DNA from: Artocarpus heterophyllus
Lineage: Eukaryota > Streptophyta > Magnoliopsida > Rosales > Moraceae
Length of the DNA: 64,000 nucleotides
Direction: 5' to 3'
Assembly: GCA_025403435.1 (NCBI GenBank)
Contig: CM046353.1
Span: 22,806,214 to 22,870,213, forward strand
Part shown: piece after piece, positions 1-11,141 of the stretch
Layout of the letters: every line of letters begins with the position of its first letter
How positions within the stretch are numbered: the first letter of the stretch is position 1
The notes under the pieces: generated by a model
The model's database searches: none
Seen by the model: only the letters and a program-made list of their open reading frames with translations
Told to the model about the DNA's origin: nothing
Program-made: the position numbers and the translations under genes

Positions 1-27
1 TTTGTGTTTTTATACTAACTTTGAAAG

Positions 28-891
28 TCGTGATGCAAAGGTCATAGTTGGTGCTCATGCTATCATGGCCAACGGTGGTGTAATAGCACCTGTTGGGTTG
101 AATATGGTCGCACTTGCAGCTCAACGGCATGCTGTACCTTTTGTGGTACTTGCTGGTAGTCACAAGGTAAGTTATGATATTGATTACTTTAGTTTGACGC
201 CAAGGTGTAAATAATCAATAATTTTCAATTTGTTCTCTCTCTTTTGACGGAGTCCTATCTGATCTTCTTTGGTTTACATGTTTAGATTTTCAGTTAATTT
301 TTTCCTGGCATTCTTTATATAACAGTTGTGCCCTTTGTATCCGCACAACCCTGAAGTCTTACTAAATGAGCTGAGATCCCCTTCTGAACTGCTGGAGTTT
401 GGAGAATTCTCAGAATGCATGGAATCTGGGAATGGGGCTGGTTCCCCTCTTCTACATGTTGTCAACCCAACATTTGATTATGTACCGCCAAAGCTTGTTA
501 GTTTGTTCATCACCGACACGTAAGTTAATCTGATTTCACTAACATGTGTGGAATCCCCACTCTAAGTGTATCTTTGTCTGTGTATATATTGTGTATAAGG
601 AGTATAAAAAGCCTTGTATTGTATTAAGAAAGTGAAAACCTGACCAGATTAGATAGATGACTTTTAAGATTATATGGTCTTTATTGTTCTGTCAAAGCAT
701 GTTCATACAGTATGCCAAGTGGATCATCTGGTTCTTTTTTTCACCATTTTGTCCTGTCCTTGGACTGTTCTTAATCATCCTTCATCCTTAACAGAGGAGG
801 GCATAACCCATCTTACATGTACCGGCTCATTGCGGACTATTATTCTGCTGATGACTTGGTAGTGCAACGAAGACATGCCACAGGGAGTTGA
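28..891 (+). CDS. Translation initiation factor eIF2B subunit beta, C-terminal exons (partial)
   Basis: This is the C-terminal part of eIF2B beta, a regulatory subunit of the cytosolic exchange factor that reloads eIF2 with GTP. Three exons are visible: about 28-166, 326-519 and 795-891. The first intron lies between codons and opens with GTAAGT at 167. The second splits a Thr codon, with GT at 520 and AG at 793-794. Joined, they read through VIVGAHAIMANGG, VPFVVLAGSHK, LCPLYPHNPEVLLNELRSP, VVNPTFDYVPPKLVSLFITD and GGHNPSYMYRLIADYYSADD to a TGA at 889-891. These are hallmark strings of the IF-2B alpha/beta/delta domain. The upstream exons lie outside the window. A branch-point-like TACTAAC at 12-18 precedes the AG at 26-27, but the exact first acceptor (after 27 or after 40) is uncertain. 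No lesion is seen, so the gene is probably functional. Confidence 0.92.
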
Positions 892-3213
892 GTTTTGCTC
901 CTACTTTGTGGTATATCGAGTAACTCTCTCTTCAATTTCAATTATTACATTTATGCAAGTTGTTGCTGTAAACTGATCCTTGTGCAAGTAACACTTTTAA
1001 TTTTTGTTTTTCAACTCGCAAGTTTTAATTTTTGCTTTTCAACACACAAGTTTTAATTTTTGCTTGAATTGATGGATTGTTGGTGAGAAAGAATTTTTAG
1101 CAACAGTAGATCTTGATGCATGTATGTCATCTCCCTTGGAAAGGTTCTGATCTCATCTCACTTACACCTCGTTTTAAAGGGCTTTTTTAAACCAGTATTT
1201 TTTTTAATTTATAAATTTGTGTATTTTTGTGTTGCATAAGAAAATCATTTAGTTTGTCAACTTGAAATAAATAAGGAGAGATGTTTAATTTTATTCACAT
1301 CTGTAAGCGTTCTTTTGACTGTCATTTCTTCTGCAATTTCTTGGAGCTGTATTCTCTGTTCTCTAAACGGTATAGTTTCCAGGATAAGATTATATATGTT
1401 GTTGTAGTTTCTCGTAATATGAGTGCAATTAAAGTCCTGACAACAGCTTAATAATCCACTAAGAAAAGTATTTTGACTGTTGATTCATTTCATTCGTAAA
1501 GGTTGCATTTGTGCATGCAAATGCTTATTCAAAGGTTGCATTTGTGCATGAGCTTAACTTTTTCCTGTTCCTTTTATTTGTATACATATGGCAAATCGTT
1601 TACCATGACCGGGTTCAAAAGTAACTTATGCATCATGATGTGCTTGTTTCAGATGGATATCGAACTACTTTGGTTAGAATTGGATGGCTAGCAAATCCGA
1701 ATTTGTTGGTACTTCCACGAGTCTTTGTTTACAATTTTCTAGCCAGGGCAAATCACGCAAACATTACATTCTGGGGGTTTAACAGACCAAATCAGCGATT
1801 TAGTGAACACAAAGAAAATGGGCCAATTTTGTGTTTGTGGCGATTTAGGAAGTTTAGACGTGTACTGATGAGCAGACGCAGAGAACAAGTACGCAGTGCT
1901 GCTTCCTATGACGAGCTATGCACATTGCACATAGAAAATAGGGTCGAAACATTTGATGTATTGGCGCTGTGTTGCATTTTAACACCCAGTGTCTGTGCCT
2001 ATTATTTTTGGATGGGTTAAACTTAGCAGATTTTATATTTACTGTGAAGTTTACTAAAGTTTTATTTAATTTTTTTTCCTTACTATGGAAGATATGTGGA
2101 ACCAAATCAACAAAATGCCTTTCAAAAAATTTGTGAGATATTCTTTGTTTTATTTGCCTATGGGGTGCAATTACTCTCGTTATCAAACTAATGCTAAATA
2201 AAACTATATTCACCAACTTATCTAAAAGGGTGTATCATCACTTTGGGAAAGTCCTCTCTTAAGACTACGTGCTCTAAAAAGTAGATCCCACGCACCATCA
2301 CTGGAAAGATAATGCAGTTTGTTGATTAGGGTGTTACAATGTGATATTAAGTACGTCTTTGATTCTTACTCTTAGTTCTCTCTTTGCCCCCTGCGAAGTG
2401 CTTTGTGTGTGTATATATATATATTTTTTGTTATGGTTTTGTTTGGTGCCCTTTTGAATTGAAGCTAGATTATGTAATCTTTTCTCTTTACCAGCAAGAC
2501 TAATGGTAGTGCTAGGATCAAATTGATTATCTTTTGAATTCCATTGATCATTTTTTAAGTTGCCCACACATCTTGGTGGCAAGGGAATATGTTGAATGTA
2601 GAATATTTTGGAAAAAAAACAAAAAAAAAAAAGGTAAAGAAATCTTCAGTTGGAATTTGGTCGGAGAACATTTAGATTTAGTCATATAACTTATGACGTT
2701 TACATAGTAATTGGTCGATGAATGAGCAAAAAATCTTACATTCCTAGATTTATTTATTTATTAGGCTTATGCAAGAAAGAGGGCAAAAAACTTGGAAAAT
2801 TTCTTATAAAAATGGATTGCAACCCCTATCTACAAGGTAATGGTTTTAAGGATCTCACGAATCAGAAGCTCCCATGGTAACTGGTAAAATAATGATAGAA
2901 ACCAAGAAGACTGCATACTTGTAATTGGATTGCATAAAAGAAATCCAATCCCGGATTTAAGCAGCAAAACAACAAATAAGGGGAAAAGAAAGCTATCAGC
3001 TACATGATCTTTTTACCGGTTAAAAAAGTATTATCTACAGTAGCATCTATAAGAACAACACACAAAAGGACTAGTGATATATTCGCACGCATGTTTTGCT
3101 TTTCCTTGTGACCATAAATGGTTAGATAGTGTTACAACACTTGAATTTGAATCAACACGGTTCAAAGGGTTTGATAGTGTTACACAGACCCAAAAAAATT
3201 AAAAAAAAAAAAA
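892..3213. other. 3' flank of eIF2B beta; no further gene recognised
   Basis: AT-rich intergenic DNA and the presumed 3' UTR of eIF2B beta. A unit of about 28 bp built on TTTTAATTTTTGCTTTTCAA occurs roughly three times at 994-1067. GGTTGCATTTGTGCATG is repeated at about 1501 and 1534. A 130-codon open frame (+, 1628-2020) resembles no family I know and overlaps a 120-codon frame on the other strand (1854-2216), so I do not call either. A poly-A/T stretch flanks the SKIP5 relic at 3200-3213. Confidence 0.5.
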
Positions 3214-6200
3214 TCATTGACGCTCCATATCAAACCAGAAAAAGAGAGAAGTCTGAGCATAAATTACTCTAACTCGCTGCAGTGCGAGGTTCCCACTTGC
3301 TGATACGGCCGTGGCACCACCCTCAATTCATGTTCGAGAAGCTAAGACACCGTCTTTATGGTACTTCTTCACAGTGGAAGAGAACGCCTGCCCACTGGCT
3401 GTGCTCGTAATGGGACAAGAAAAGACGTCCAAGGGATTGGGCTCGCATTGAAGCACACAATCATCAATTGTAAGCCTTCCACTTCTATGAAGCAAGCAGC
3501 AGCCAAGCTCGGCCTTCACGGTTAGATTCGCTAGTTTGCAGGTAGACAAGAATTCCAACGCACTGAAACCAAATAAAATGAACAGATTCTACCATGATTT
3601 TATTTGTTGCTTAAAATGAAAAGGAAAAGCATTGTGTTTTGGGACAATAACAAAAAACTTCCCTCCCCTATCTTTTATCGGAAAACAAGAATCTATCCTT
3701 TTTAAAATATATATATATATATATATCGAGCTATCTCATGTTTTTATGATAAGATAAAACTTATTAATGATTTTCTAATCACACAAAATCCACTCCTGAT
3801 GTTAGATTTAGTTTAACTAAAATGTGTGAAAAAGACACCATTACCCTCAATGCCAGAAGTGAGAGTTCTTCAAAATAGAAATCTAAAAAATTGTAACTTT
3901 GATATTCAATTTTTCTGGCATTTGAAAATAAGCCACTTCGATTTTTTGAGAAAAAATTTATTTTTGTTTTTAAAATCAAATGGTCCATTTTTTGTGGAGG
4001 GTGAAAATGTCTTTCCATATAGTTAAGATTGAATAAATTTGACATCATTTTGAGAGGTTAAAAACACAAGGACAATCTTAGTATTGTTGAAAACACATGG
4101 TAAAATAATGAATTTCAATTACGCACAAGGGAGTTATTATTCCTATTGATTTTTAGGTGTCGCAAACTTAGTTACAAAGCCAGGTGACAAACATCCAAAA
4201 AAATAGTGAAGTGGCGAGCAAAATGTCACAACACTTGATCAAATTTGCTCAATTTCGCAGCAATGGAGAGTAACAAATTGTCAAGCTAATAAATTGCTCA
4301 TACTAATTTTGCTCGTTTGACAGAACATGTTAGAAGCCATTAATCCATGCAAATGGTTAATAAGGCTCGAGGTTTTGCATTCCTAAGTCGGAAACATTTT
4401 GCAATTCCAACAGTACAGATTTAGGCCAGTCTACTAAAAGCAAGAAGAGATCTCAATCACTAAATAGCAGTGAAATGTAAAAACATAACGGCCTTCACCA
4501 GTGATCATTGAAAAAAAGGAAAAGGAAAACATAATTTAGATGTTGCATACCTGTCTGAACCTCAAGAACAAACAAGGGTCATCTCATCGGGCAGCTCACC
4601 TCCACCAATCTGAAAAGGATATAAATAATTACAATAGTTATTGCTCTTAAACATTATGGCTTTTCCACTGGTACTAGAAGATCAATACAATCTTGATAAT
4701 CACATGTTAGGAAAGACCGTCAACTATGACAATAAAAATTTGGTTTATTTGTGTACTTTGTGAAAGGGAGGATGCAATGACTCTGTTCTTGTTATTTATT
4801 TTTTTCTTCATTTATTGTTTCCATTATTTTCCATAGGATGTGGTAAAAAACTTGACAGAGAAGTAAAAAATTTCAAATATCCAAGATTTCACCAAGCATG
4901 AATTGTAGTTTCAACAATTTGCTTCATCAAGTACAAGTTGTTAGACATGAATTACTAGCCAGAAATTTAAAGAATTAAGAATCTAGCTAGGAGTTCCTTA
5001 CCATGCGTATTCAAGGAATTGTTATTCTAGACATGAATTTCTAGAAGCTCCCACCAAGGCTGGGGTAAATCTATGGTAGCTTGCAGCTTAATAGTTGCCT
5101 AACTATGTCAAATAGAATTGAAAACATACATTCCATCATTGACAGCTCGAGAAAGAAATAATCACAAGAATGAAAGGCTGCAAATGACGCTTAGAGAAGA
5201 TGTTTAACTCACTACAGAAATATATATATATATATGGCTGTTTAACTCATGGGGAAGTGTGTGTATGTGTTTCAGTCCCCACGAGACAGGACAGCTAGGA
5301 ACAGGTTGAGGACTATCACCATCCTGATCCAAAAAGCAGGCAGGCTTTGTATAGCACAATACAAATCTATCAACAAAACACGTGCAATTACCCTAGAGAA
5401 GGCCACTAAAATTAAGCCTCACAACAAAATTCGCATATCTGCAAGGACCTTCAGAAAAAGAAGAATTCTTTTGGCATCTTGTAAAAAATTTAAGAAGCTT
5501 CTTCAAGAAGATACACGGCCTATCTATACCAATGGCTTTCAAGTTACACGCCTGCACACGTTATTATGTTGAAGTGTTTGAAGGAAATAACAGGCAAAGG
5601 GGCTTTTTTTTTTTTAATATTAGAGGCCAAATGCTTCCCACCAGCTGCAATTAGAATTGTGTCGCCTGGCCTGTAATGAAAATAAAATGAAATTGTTCCA
5701 AGTTCAGTACTTCCTTAAAGAAAAGCAGACAATAGCAGTTATAATTAACAAACCTTGCAGCAGCAACAGCTGTATCAATGCTGGGAAAAACTCCAGGCTC
5801 GGATAGATCTGTAAGCCACCGATCTACTCGCAACCAAAGTCAAGGATGACATGCCAAGTATTTCCATCTGCAGCAAACGAGGGCGGTGTTACCGATCAGC
5901 AAACTCAATAGCAAGTTGTGACATGTCAAGTATTCTTGAAAATGCGGGCTAGATTTCAGCCTTATAATTTAATGCATAAGAGATTTTTTCTGGTTATTGT
6001 CTACAAGAATATTGGAGTCAAGCCAAGTTTTCTTTTCCAGTAATACTAAGAAGACAAACCTGAGGCAAACAAATTATTATTGGTGGCACTTTCCAGAGAC
6101 ATTAAAGGTTTTGAAACAGTCATAACCTTTTTTTCCTGTCTAATGCTGACAATAACACCTTTTTCTTTTCCTTCATAATTTGACGCTTAATAATACCACT

Positions 6201-6782
6201 AATTGAAAGCAACAACCCTTCTTCTCATTTTCATCACACTGTCCAATTTCAATTTTGTTGCCTTGTAAAACTAATTAAGGTATAGAAGACACTTTAACAA
6301 CTATTGAGAAAAAATAATTGAAAAATGATACTCCAAATGAAAAAAAAAAAAAAAAATCGGTTTTTTCCTTTTCAATGTTGGTGATTCTTATAGTCTGAAA
6401 ATTGTTATGTTGAATTGAACTTATTCTAATGAGTAGTCTACTCCAATGTCTTCTATAAAAGGCAAGAAAATTAGGGTTTTTTTTTTTTAATTGTGCTCAC
6501 AAGACTAAAGTTTGAGGTCAATTTTCGCCAAAATACAATGTTTTGAGGTCAATCCAGGAAATCAGTTTTGGACAAAAGAAAAACACAAAAAATGTAAGAT
6601 GAAAACAATAATAAGTAGGGGTGATGAAGAAAAAGAAAGGGGAAACCTGGGATAGGAGAGAGGAAACTGAAGATGTGCATGAGACAGTCATCATCTAAAT
6701 TGTTTATTGGAGCTGATTCTTTCGACGATGAAGATGACGAAGACTTCCTCTTGCTCTTCTTTTTCTCTTCCTCCAACTCCAA
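3214..6782 (-). pseudogene. SKIP5: F-box protein SKIP5 pseudogene (five exons)
   Basis: SKIP5 is a SKP1-interacting F-box protein with a beta-helix-like C-terminus, thought to be a substrate adaptor of an SCF ubiquitin ligase. Exon pieces on the minus strand are 6782-6647 (acidic/Lys/Ser N-terminus, then F-box LDDDCLMHIFSFLSPIP), 5896-5754 (LWLRVDR, LSEPGVFPSIDTAVAAA), 5670-5592 (PGDTILIAAGGKHLASNI), 4609-4551 (IGGGELPDE) and 3562-3214 (EFLSTCKLANLTVKAELGCC, LLHRSGRLTIDDC, ending FFWFD). Lesions: the ATG position reads TTG (6782-6780). The exon 2 acceptor is TG instead of AG (5898-5897). Two bases are missing in the DRYNTAL segment near 5890. In-frame TGA codons sit at 5842-5840 (CHP*LWLR), 4564-4562 (CS*GSD) and 3330-3328 (SRT*IEGG), after which 37 further codons still match the family. 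A 12-A run in exon 3 also disturbs the expected KKPLCL. Family strings are from memory; the call as SKIP5 is firm, and the pseudogene status rests on several independent lesions. Confidence 0.88.
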
Positions 6783-6784
6783 AT

Positions 6785-7605
6785 TAGGGGTGAACGGCGG
6801 GCAGTTTGATGGTTTTTAGGTGGGTGCGTTGCTGTTTTTTTGGATGGTGGGTTGGCGATTAACCAACCCGCAAACCGCCCACCACATGGCGGACGGTTTT
6901 GATTTGGTTTTGGGTGGTTGCGGGCGGGTGTGGGTGGGTTGAGGCGGTTTAGACCTATGCTATTGCCCAATGTAATTTTTTGGACCTTTTTTTTAGAAAG
7001 TGAAGAAAATTTGTAGAAAATATAATATGATAATACATAAAGCATTCCCAACAAGTTTGATGCTTAAAGACAGTGACCATATTCAAAAGTACAAATTAAG
7101 AAACATAATCATTCACTGCAACAAGAAACATCAACTACATATAAAGTGATGAACAAAGTCAAGAGTCCATAAAGATTAAAGCCTATTCATTGGGTTCGAA
7201 AATAATAGAATGCTACAAATGAAATGATGAACAAAGTCAAGTGTTCTTTTTCTTTTAGGGCTTTTTCTACTTACTTGATTTGAATTTTGATCACTTCGCA
7301 AAATAATAGGAGAATTTCCAGTTTCTAATATGTTAAGATGCAGCCAAGCCCGTGCTTGAAGTGTTGGATTGTTCAATTATCTCTAAAATAAGAACAAAAT
7401 CAAATAAATGATAAGTTTTTTTAAAAAAATATATAGGCGGGCGGGTGCGGGTTGAACCCGCCCTCAAAAACTTAAAACCAAACCAGCCCACCGAATATAT
7501 TGGTGGGCGGGCAGTGGATTGCTAACGTAAACCTGCTTTTTTTTTAGATGGGCGGGCGCAGACGCGGGCGGTTAGAGGGTGCGGGGCGGTTTTTGTACAG
7601 CCCTA
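6785..7605. mobile_element. Non-autonomous hAT-type DNA transposon (821 bp)
   Basis: The ends are short inverted repeats: TAGGGGTGAAC at 6785 and, reversed, TAGGGCTGTAC at 7605 (9 of 11 match). They are flanked by an 8-bp target duplication, CTCCAAAT (6777-6784) and CTCCATAT (7606-7613), with one mismatch. Eight-bp duplications with TAGGG-like ends are typical of the hAT superfamily. Sub-terminal GGCGGGC-type repeats lie near both ends, including a GCGGGTT/AACCCGC hairpin at about 7448. There is no transposase frame, so it must have been moved in trans. It separates the SKIP5 reading frame from its leader. Confidence 0.82.
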
Positions 7606-7680
7606 CTCCATATCCATATCTATCTCTCTCTCTTCCCTTCTCTTTCGGATTTTTCGCTCGAGTTTTTTTTTTTTTTTTTT
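7606..7680 (-). promoter_or_regulatory. Displaced 5' leader of SKIP5 with the original start codon copy
   Basis: Directly outside the hAT element, the second copy of its target duplication reads ATATGGAG on the minus strand and so still carries an ATG. It is preceded by a GA-rich stretch (CT-rich on the plus strand, 7614-7645), as expected of a plant 5' UTR. Without the transposon and one copy of the duplication, this ATG would run in frame into the SKIP5 exon 1 codons. The leader assignment is inferred from position. Confidence 0.55.
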
Positions 7681-7735
7681 TGTGAGCAAATCTTTCGTGT
7701 TAGATAAAGTAATTAATTTCACTTATAATTTTTAC

Positions 7736-8220
7736 GCCGAAGACCCCCTATATTTTGTCTTAATATTATTTTTAGTTCACTTATTATTTAAATGCTCGAA
7801 ATATTCTTTGTATTTATAAAATTATACTCAAATAACTGCTAAACTAATAAAATTTCTAAAAATACATAGATTAACCTTTCATCTATATTAAATTTTATTT
7901 TAAATATAACTTAACTAAAAACTTAAATTTTTTTAGAAAATGTTCAGTCAAATATTTTAATCAAGCAAATGTTTTAATTATTTTAAGAGTTTTTGACATT
8001 TTAAGATTAATTTTATTTAATATTTTGGTTTAATAATGCTTCAATTGAAACTGTATTTAATCAGAGTATATGAAGGATACTTTTACTATTTCATAAAATT
8101 TAATTGCTTTAGTGGGTATTTTGAGTCGATTTATAAATATATAGGTTGTTTTGAATATTTAGACGATAATAATAAAAAACATAAAAGTTGTATTTAAATA
8201 AAATATGAGAGATGTTTTAT
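7736..8220. mobile_element. Fold-back (long inverted repeat) element, copy 1
   Basis: AT-rich block whose left arm (about 7740-7880: CCCCTATATTTTGTCTTAAT, TTTAAATGCTCGAAATATTC, ATTATACTCAAATAACTGC) matches the reverse complement of its right arm (about 8080-8215). The arms are imperfect. It encodes no protein. It belongs to the same family as the adjacent block at 8240-8965. Its class (MITE or fold-back Mutator-like) is inferred only from structure. Confidence 0.5.
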
Positions 8221-8239
8221 GTATTTTTTATTTTTATCT

Positions 8240-8965
8240 ACATTTTTATTTGAAAAAAGTACACAAAACACTCTATATGTTTTGTTTAAATACTACTTTG
8301 TCTCTCTTACTATTAAAATGCTTAAAACACCCATTATGTCTTGCCTAAATACCACTTTTATCTCTCTTATCATTAAAATAACCAAGACACCCTCTATGTT
8401 TTTAAAATCATACTCAAAATACCCCCTCAAGCAGTTAATGTCTTCAAAATTCTAAAATTATTTTACCCAATATATATTAAATTGAAAGGTTATTTTGTGT
8501 ATGTGTGTTTTTGCTTTTGATAGTTTTTTTTATTGAACTTTTCAAAAAACTAAAATTATTCCTTTTAATCTTTACTAAATACAATTCAAAACATTATTAA
8601 ACCAAAATAACAGATAAAATCAATCTTTAAAAATTAGAAACTTTGAAAAAAATTAATGTATTTGCTTAATTAAAATATTTATTTGAACATTTTAAATTAC
8701 ATTTTCTTTAATTTTTAAGTCAAGTTATATTTAAATATTTAATATATACTAGGAAGGATAATCTTAGAATTTTTTAAAAATTAATTATTTCAAGGGTATT
8801 TTGAGTATAATTTTGAAAATACAAAGCGTGCTTTGGGCATTTTAATATTAAGAGGGACAAAAATAGTATTTTTGCAAAATATATGGGATGTTTTGAGCAT
8901 TTTAATAATAAAAAAGATAAAAATAATATTTAGACAAAATATACAAAATATTTTAGGTATTTTTT
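8240..8965. mobile_element. Fold-back element, copy 2, with sub-repeated arms
   Basis: Left arm about 8245-8470 and right arm about 8755-8965 are reverse complements over roughly 200 bp. For example, ATTAAAATGCTTAAAACACC on the left pairs with GGATGTTTTGAGCATTTTAA on the right. Each arm contains two tandem units of about 65 bp that include TTTAAATACTACTTTGTCTC-like segments. The loop of about 290 bp is AT-rich and non-coding. The apparent open frames in it (such as + 8219-8455) follow the arm repeats and are not genes. Confidence 0.6.
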
Positions 8966-9589
8966 CTTTTTATATTTTTATAAAGATTGGTCATACATGT
9001 CAACCTTTTTCTAGACGAACTACCACCTTATTCCATTGAAACTTGTTTATGTTTACTTGCAGTTTTGATATTAGCAGCACCATGTCTATGACATTTGGCC
9101 TTTAGATCTTTCGAAACCAACACTTCAATACGTCTCAAGTAATATTTTTTTAAATGAGTTTGTTTCTTTCTTTATTTTTAGCACCTATATTTTTTGAATT
9201 TCTAATTGCTTAAAAATTTTGTTTTCATTGTTTTTAAGGTTTTTGACATATATACTCTTTAAATTTTGGGTTTTTTTTACAATATTGTCTTTAAACTTTT
9301 TTCATAGCAATTGAGTCCCTAAACTTGGTTAAGTATGACAATTAAGCCCCTCATAATAAGCATTTGTCAAAATTAAGATGAAAAATGATTACGTGAGACA
9401 CACATGACCTATTTAGAAAGGAAATGAGCTAAATTTTGAGCACTTTAATGATTAAAATATACAAATTAGTCAACAAATTTGCTAAAACAAATCTTTCAAT
9501 TGCTATAAGAGCGGTTTACTAACCTTGTTTTTTGGGTTAGATTTTGGGACCAAATCTGTTTTTGTAGGTATGGATTTATTAAGAGAGGG
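8966..9589. other. Non-coding AT-rich stretch
   Basis: I see no gene here. The sequence is simple AT-rich DNA leading into the start of a copia gag relic. I could not find a 5' LTR or primer site for that relic in this stretch, so its left end is either deleted or too decayed to see. Confidence 0.4.
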
Positions 9590-9807
9590 AGGCTCCATCT
9601 CGCAACTACCACTACTTAATGGCAAAGAAGACTTCAATTAATCGCTTGCCCTTTTGACAAAGAAGTTCGGTAAATATTTGAAGAAAATTAAGAAGAAAAA
9701 ATTCACAACTACCTCAAAGGTTGAAAATTTTCAAAAAAAAAATAAAATAAAGGCTCCTCCAATCAATTCAATGGCATTAAAAAGATAAAAACAATTCAAT
9801 GTTGAGA
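9590..9807 (+). pseudogene. Copia gag relic, left part (split by the Athila-like element)
   Basis: In the plus frame this reads EGGSISQLPLLNGKEDFN, the usual gag start of SIRE-like copia elements (REGGS..RPPLLNG). It jumps after a large internal deletion to a Lys-rich KKFGKYLKKIKKKK segment typical of the stretch before the gag zinc knuckle. It contains stops and ends at the Athila-like insertion. The frame resumes at 21286 with FGHIQSE, so the insertion point falls inside the zinc knuckle. This is an old, non-functional gag fragment of the element whose 3' LTR is at 23408-24993. Confidence 0.65.
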
Positions 9808-11129
9808 TGTTCGCATAAAATCCACTAACGCAAGTGCACGTTATCGATCAAGTAATACAATAGTGAGTAAGAGTATCGTCTCACAGGGACTGTTGTATAA
9901 TAATCTAACTAAGTACTAAAATTGGATTAACTCTAAGGTTTATCTAGTTGATCATATGAGGTTGTGATTAAATAATTTACTGAACTAGAGTACTAAATTA
10001 AAAATAAAAATTGCAATCAATCTCAAAAGATACTTCAATAAGACAAGGCGTTAAGGCATTTGATTTCACCATAATCACTAGATATGAATTTCATAAAATT
10101 ACGCAACCCAATCAATAATACACATGTGATGACGGAAATTCCTAAATTATTTACTATCCTATCTCTAGGTATAGCAAACCTACTCAGTTTATTAACTCAC
10201 TATATCTCTATGTGAATTTAAATAAATCAGAATGCATTAGGATTCATGAACTTTCCAAATGAAGCCACACAAATAATATGGTATATCTCTATCCATATTT
10301 AATTCATGGTTATATGTTAGATGAAGCATTTGCATAATTCTCCCTTCTCAGTTTTGAACATGCACATCAGATCATTTAAATGGTAGCTAATCATTTAAAA
10401 GCATTAAACATAATAACACATAACTCACATGAATAAAATCAATTATGGTGCATAAATATGAAATTCACATTGTCATGATTAGGTTACATCATAGCCCTAA
10501 CTAAGAAAATTAGAACATAATTGAAAAAGAAATAAAATCTGAAAATTTAATTGAATCAAACGTCAAGAGTTAAGAGAGCAAGAAATTCTGTCACCAATTC
10601 TTCACTTCTTACTCCGGAATGCTTGACGGCTCCTAAGAAAAATAAACAACGCTCTCCAAAATTAACTGATAACCTAGCTACCCAAAACTATTCTATTTAT
10701 ACTACTCTTAAAATAACAAATCCCCTGTTTTTGCGTCCAAAAATCGTGGTTCAGTATCACTCTGGCGCCGCGGCCCTTCTTTTCCAGCGCTGCGGCGCTG
10801 CTCCTCTGTTTTTCTCTTCTTTTCCGCCGTAGCGCCGCGGCGCTCCTTCCCCAGCGCCGCGGCGCTGAGTTTCTGCCATTCTTGCACTTTCAATGGGCGC
10901 CGCGGCGCTGCTCTTTGGGCGCCGCGGCGCTTCAACTCTGCTAGCAAAGTTGGTCCCGGATTTCTTGTGCTCTTGCTCCCTTTTGTTTTGTTTTCTTTCT
11001 TTCTTCAACCTACATCAATAAAATCATGCTTTTATGAAAAAGTTGGATGTTTCATGTAATTTTTCTCAAAAACATAGTAATATTCGTTAATTAAAAGTGG
11101 CCAAATAACTCTATAAACTAGAGTTATCA
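9808..11129 (-). repeat. 3' LTR of the Athila-like element
   Basis: 1322-bp LTR. Read on the plus strand it runs from TGTTCGCATAAAATCC to GAGTTATCA. It is the downstream LTR because the element is coded on the minus strand. It carries a TATA-like box on the minus strand (10692-10705) and six copies of a GC-rich palindrome at 10758-10932. A 93-codon open frame inside it (10551-10832) is identical in both LTRs because the LTRs are near-identical, and is not taken as a gene. Confidence 0.93.
10758..10932. repeat. Cluster of AGCGCCGCGGCGCT palindromes in the 3' LTR
   Basis: Six copies of the 14-bp perfect palindrome AGCGCCGCGGCGCT or one- to two-base variants (for example AGCGCTGCGGCGCT and GGCGCCGCGGCGCT) are spaced by CT-rich spacers, some containing TTCTGCC. 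They stand out against an LTR that is otherwise very AT-rich. The same six-copy cluster is at 20914-21088 in the other LTR. Confidence 0.85.
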
Positions 11130-11141
11130 AAACCCCCTAAA
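11130..11141 (-). other. Polypurine-tract-like sequence of the Athila-like element
   Basis: Immediately upstream of the 3' LTR on the coding strand is TTAGGGGGTTT, a short G-run in the place where plus-strand DNA priming starts in LTR elements. It is short and not purely purine, so the call rests mainly on position. Confidence 0.5.

Noticed and set aside
2..27. Treating the first 26 bases as coding with a start at position 2
   Set aside because: A TACTAAC branch point and AG at 26-27 indicate the end of an intron, and the eIF2B homology begins after it.
1628..2020. 130-codon plus frame downstream of eIF2B beta
   Set aside because: No recognisable family, overlaps an opposite-strand frame of similar length, and lies where a 3' UTR or spacer is expected.
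10551..10832. 93-codon frame identical to one at 20707-20988, looking like a duplicated gene
   Set aside because: It is part of the two LTRs of one element and is partly coded by the GC palindromes; the identity reflects recent insertion, not gene conservation.
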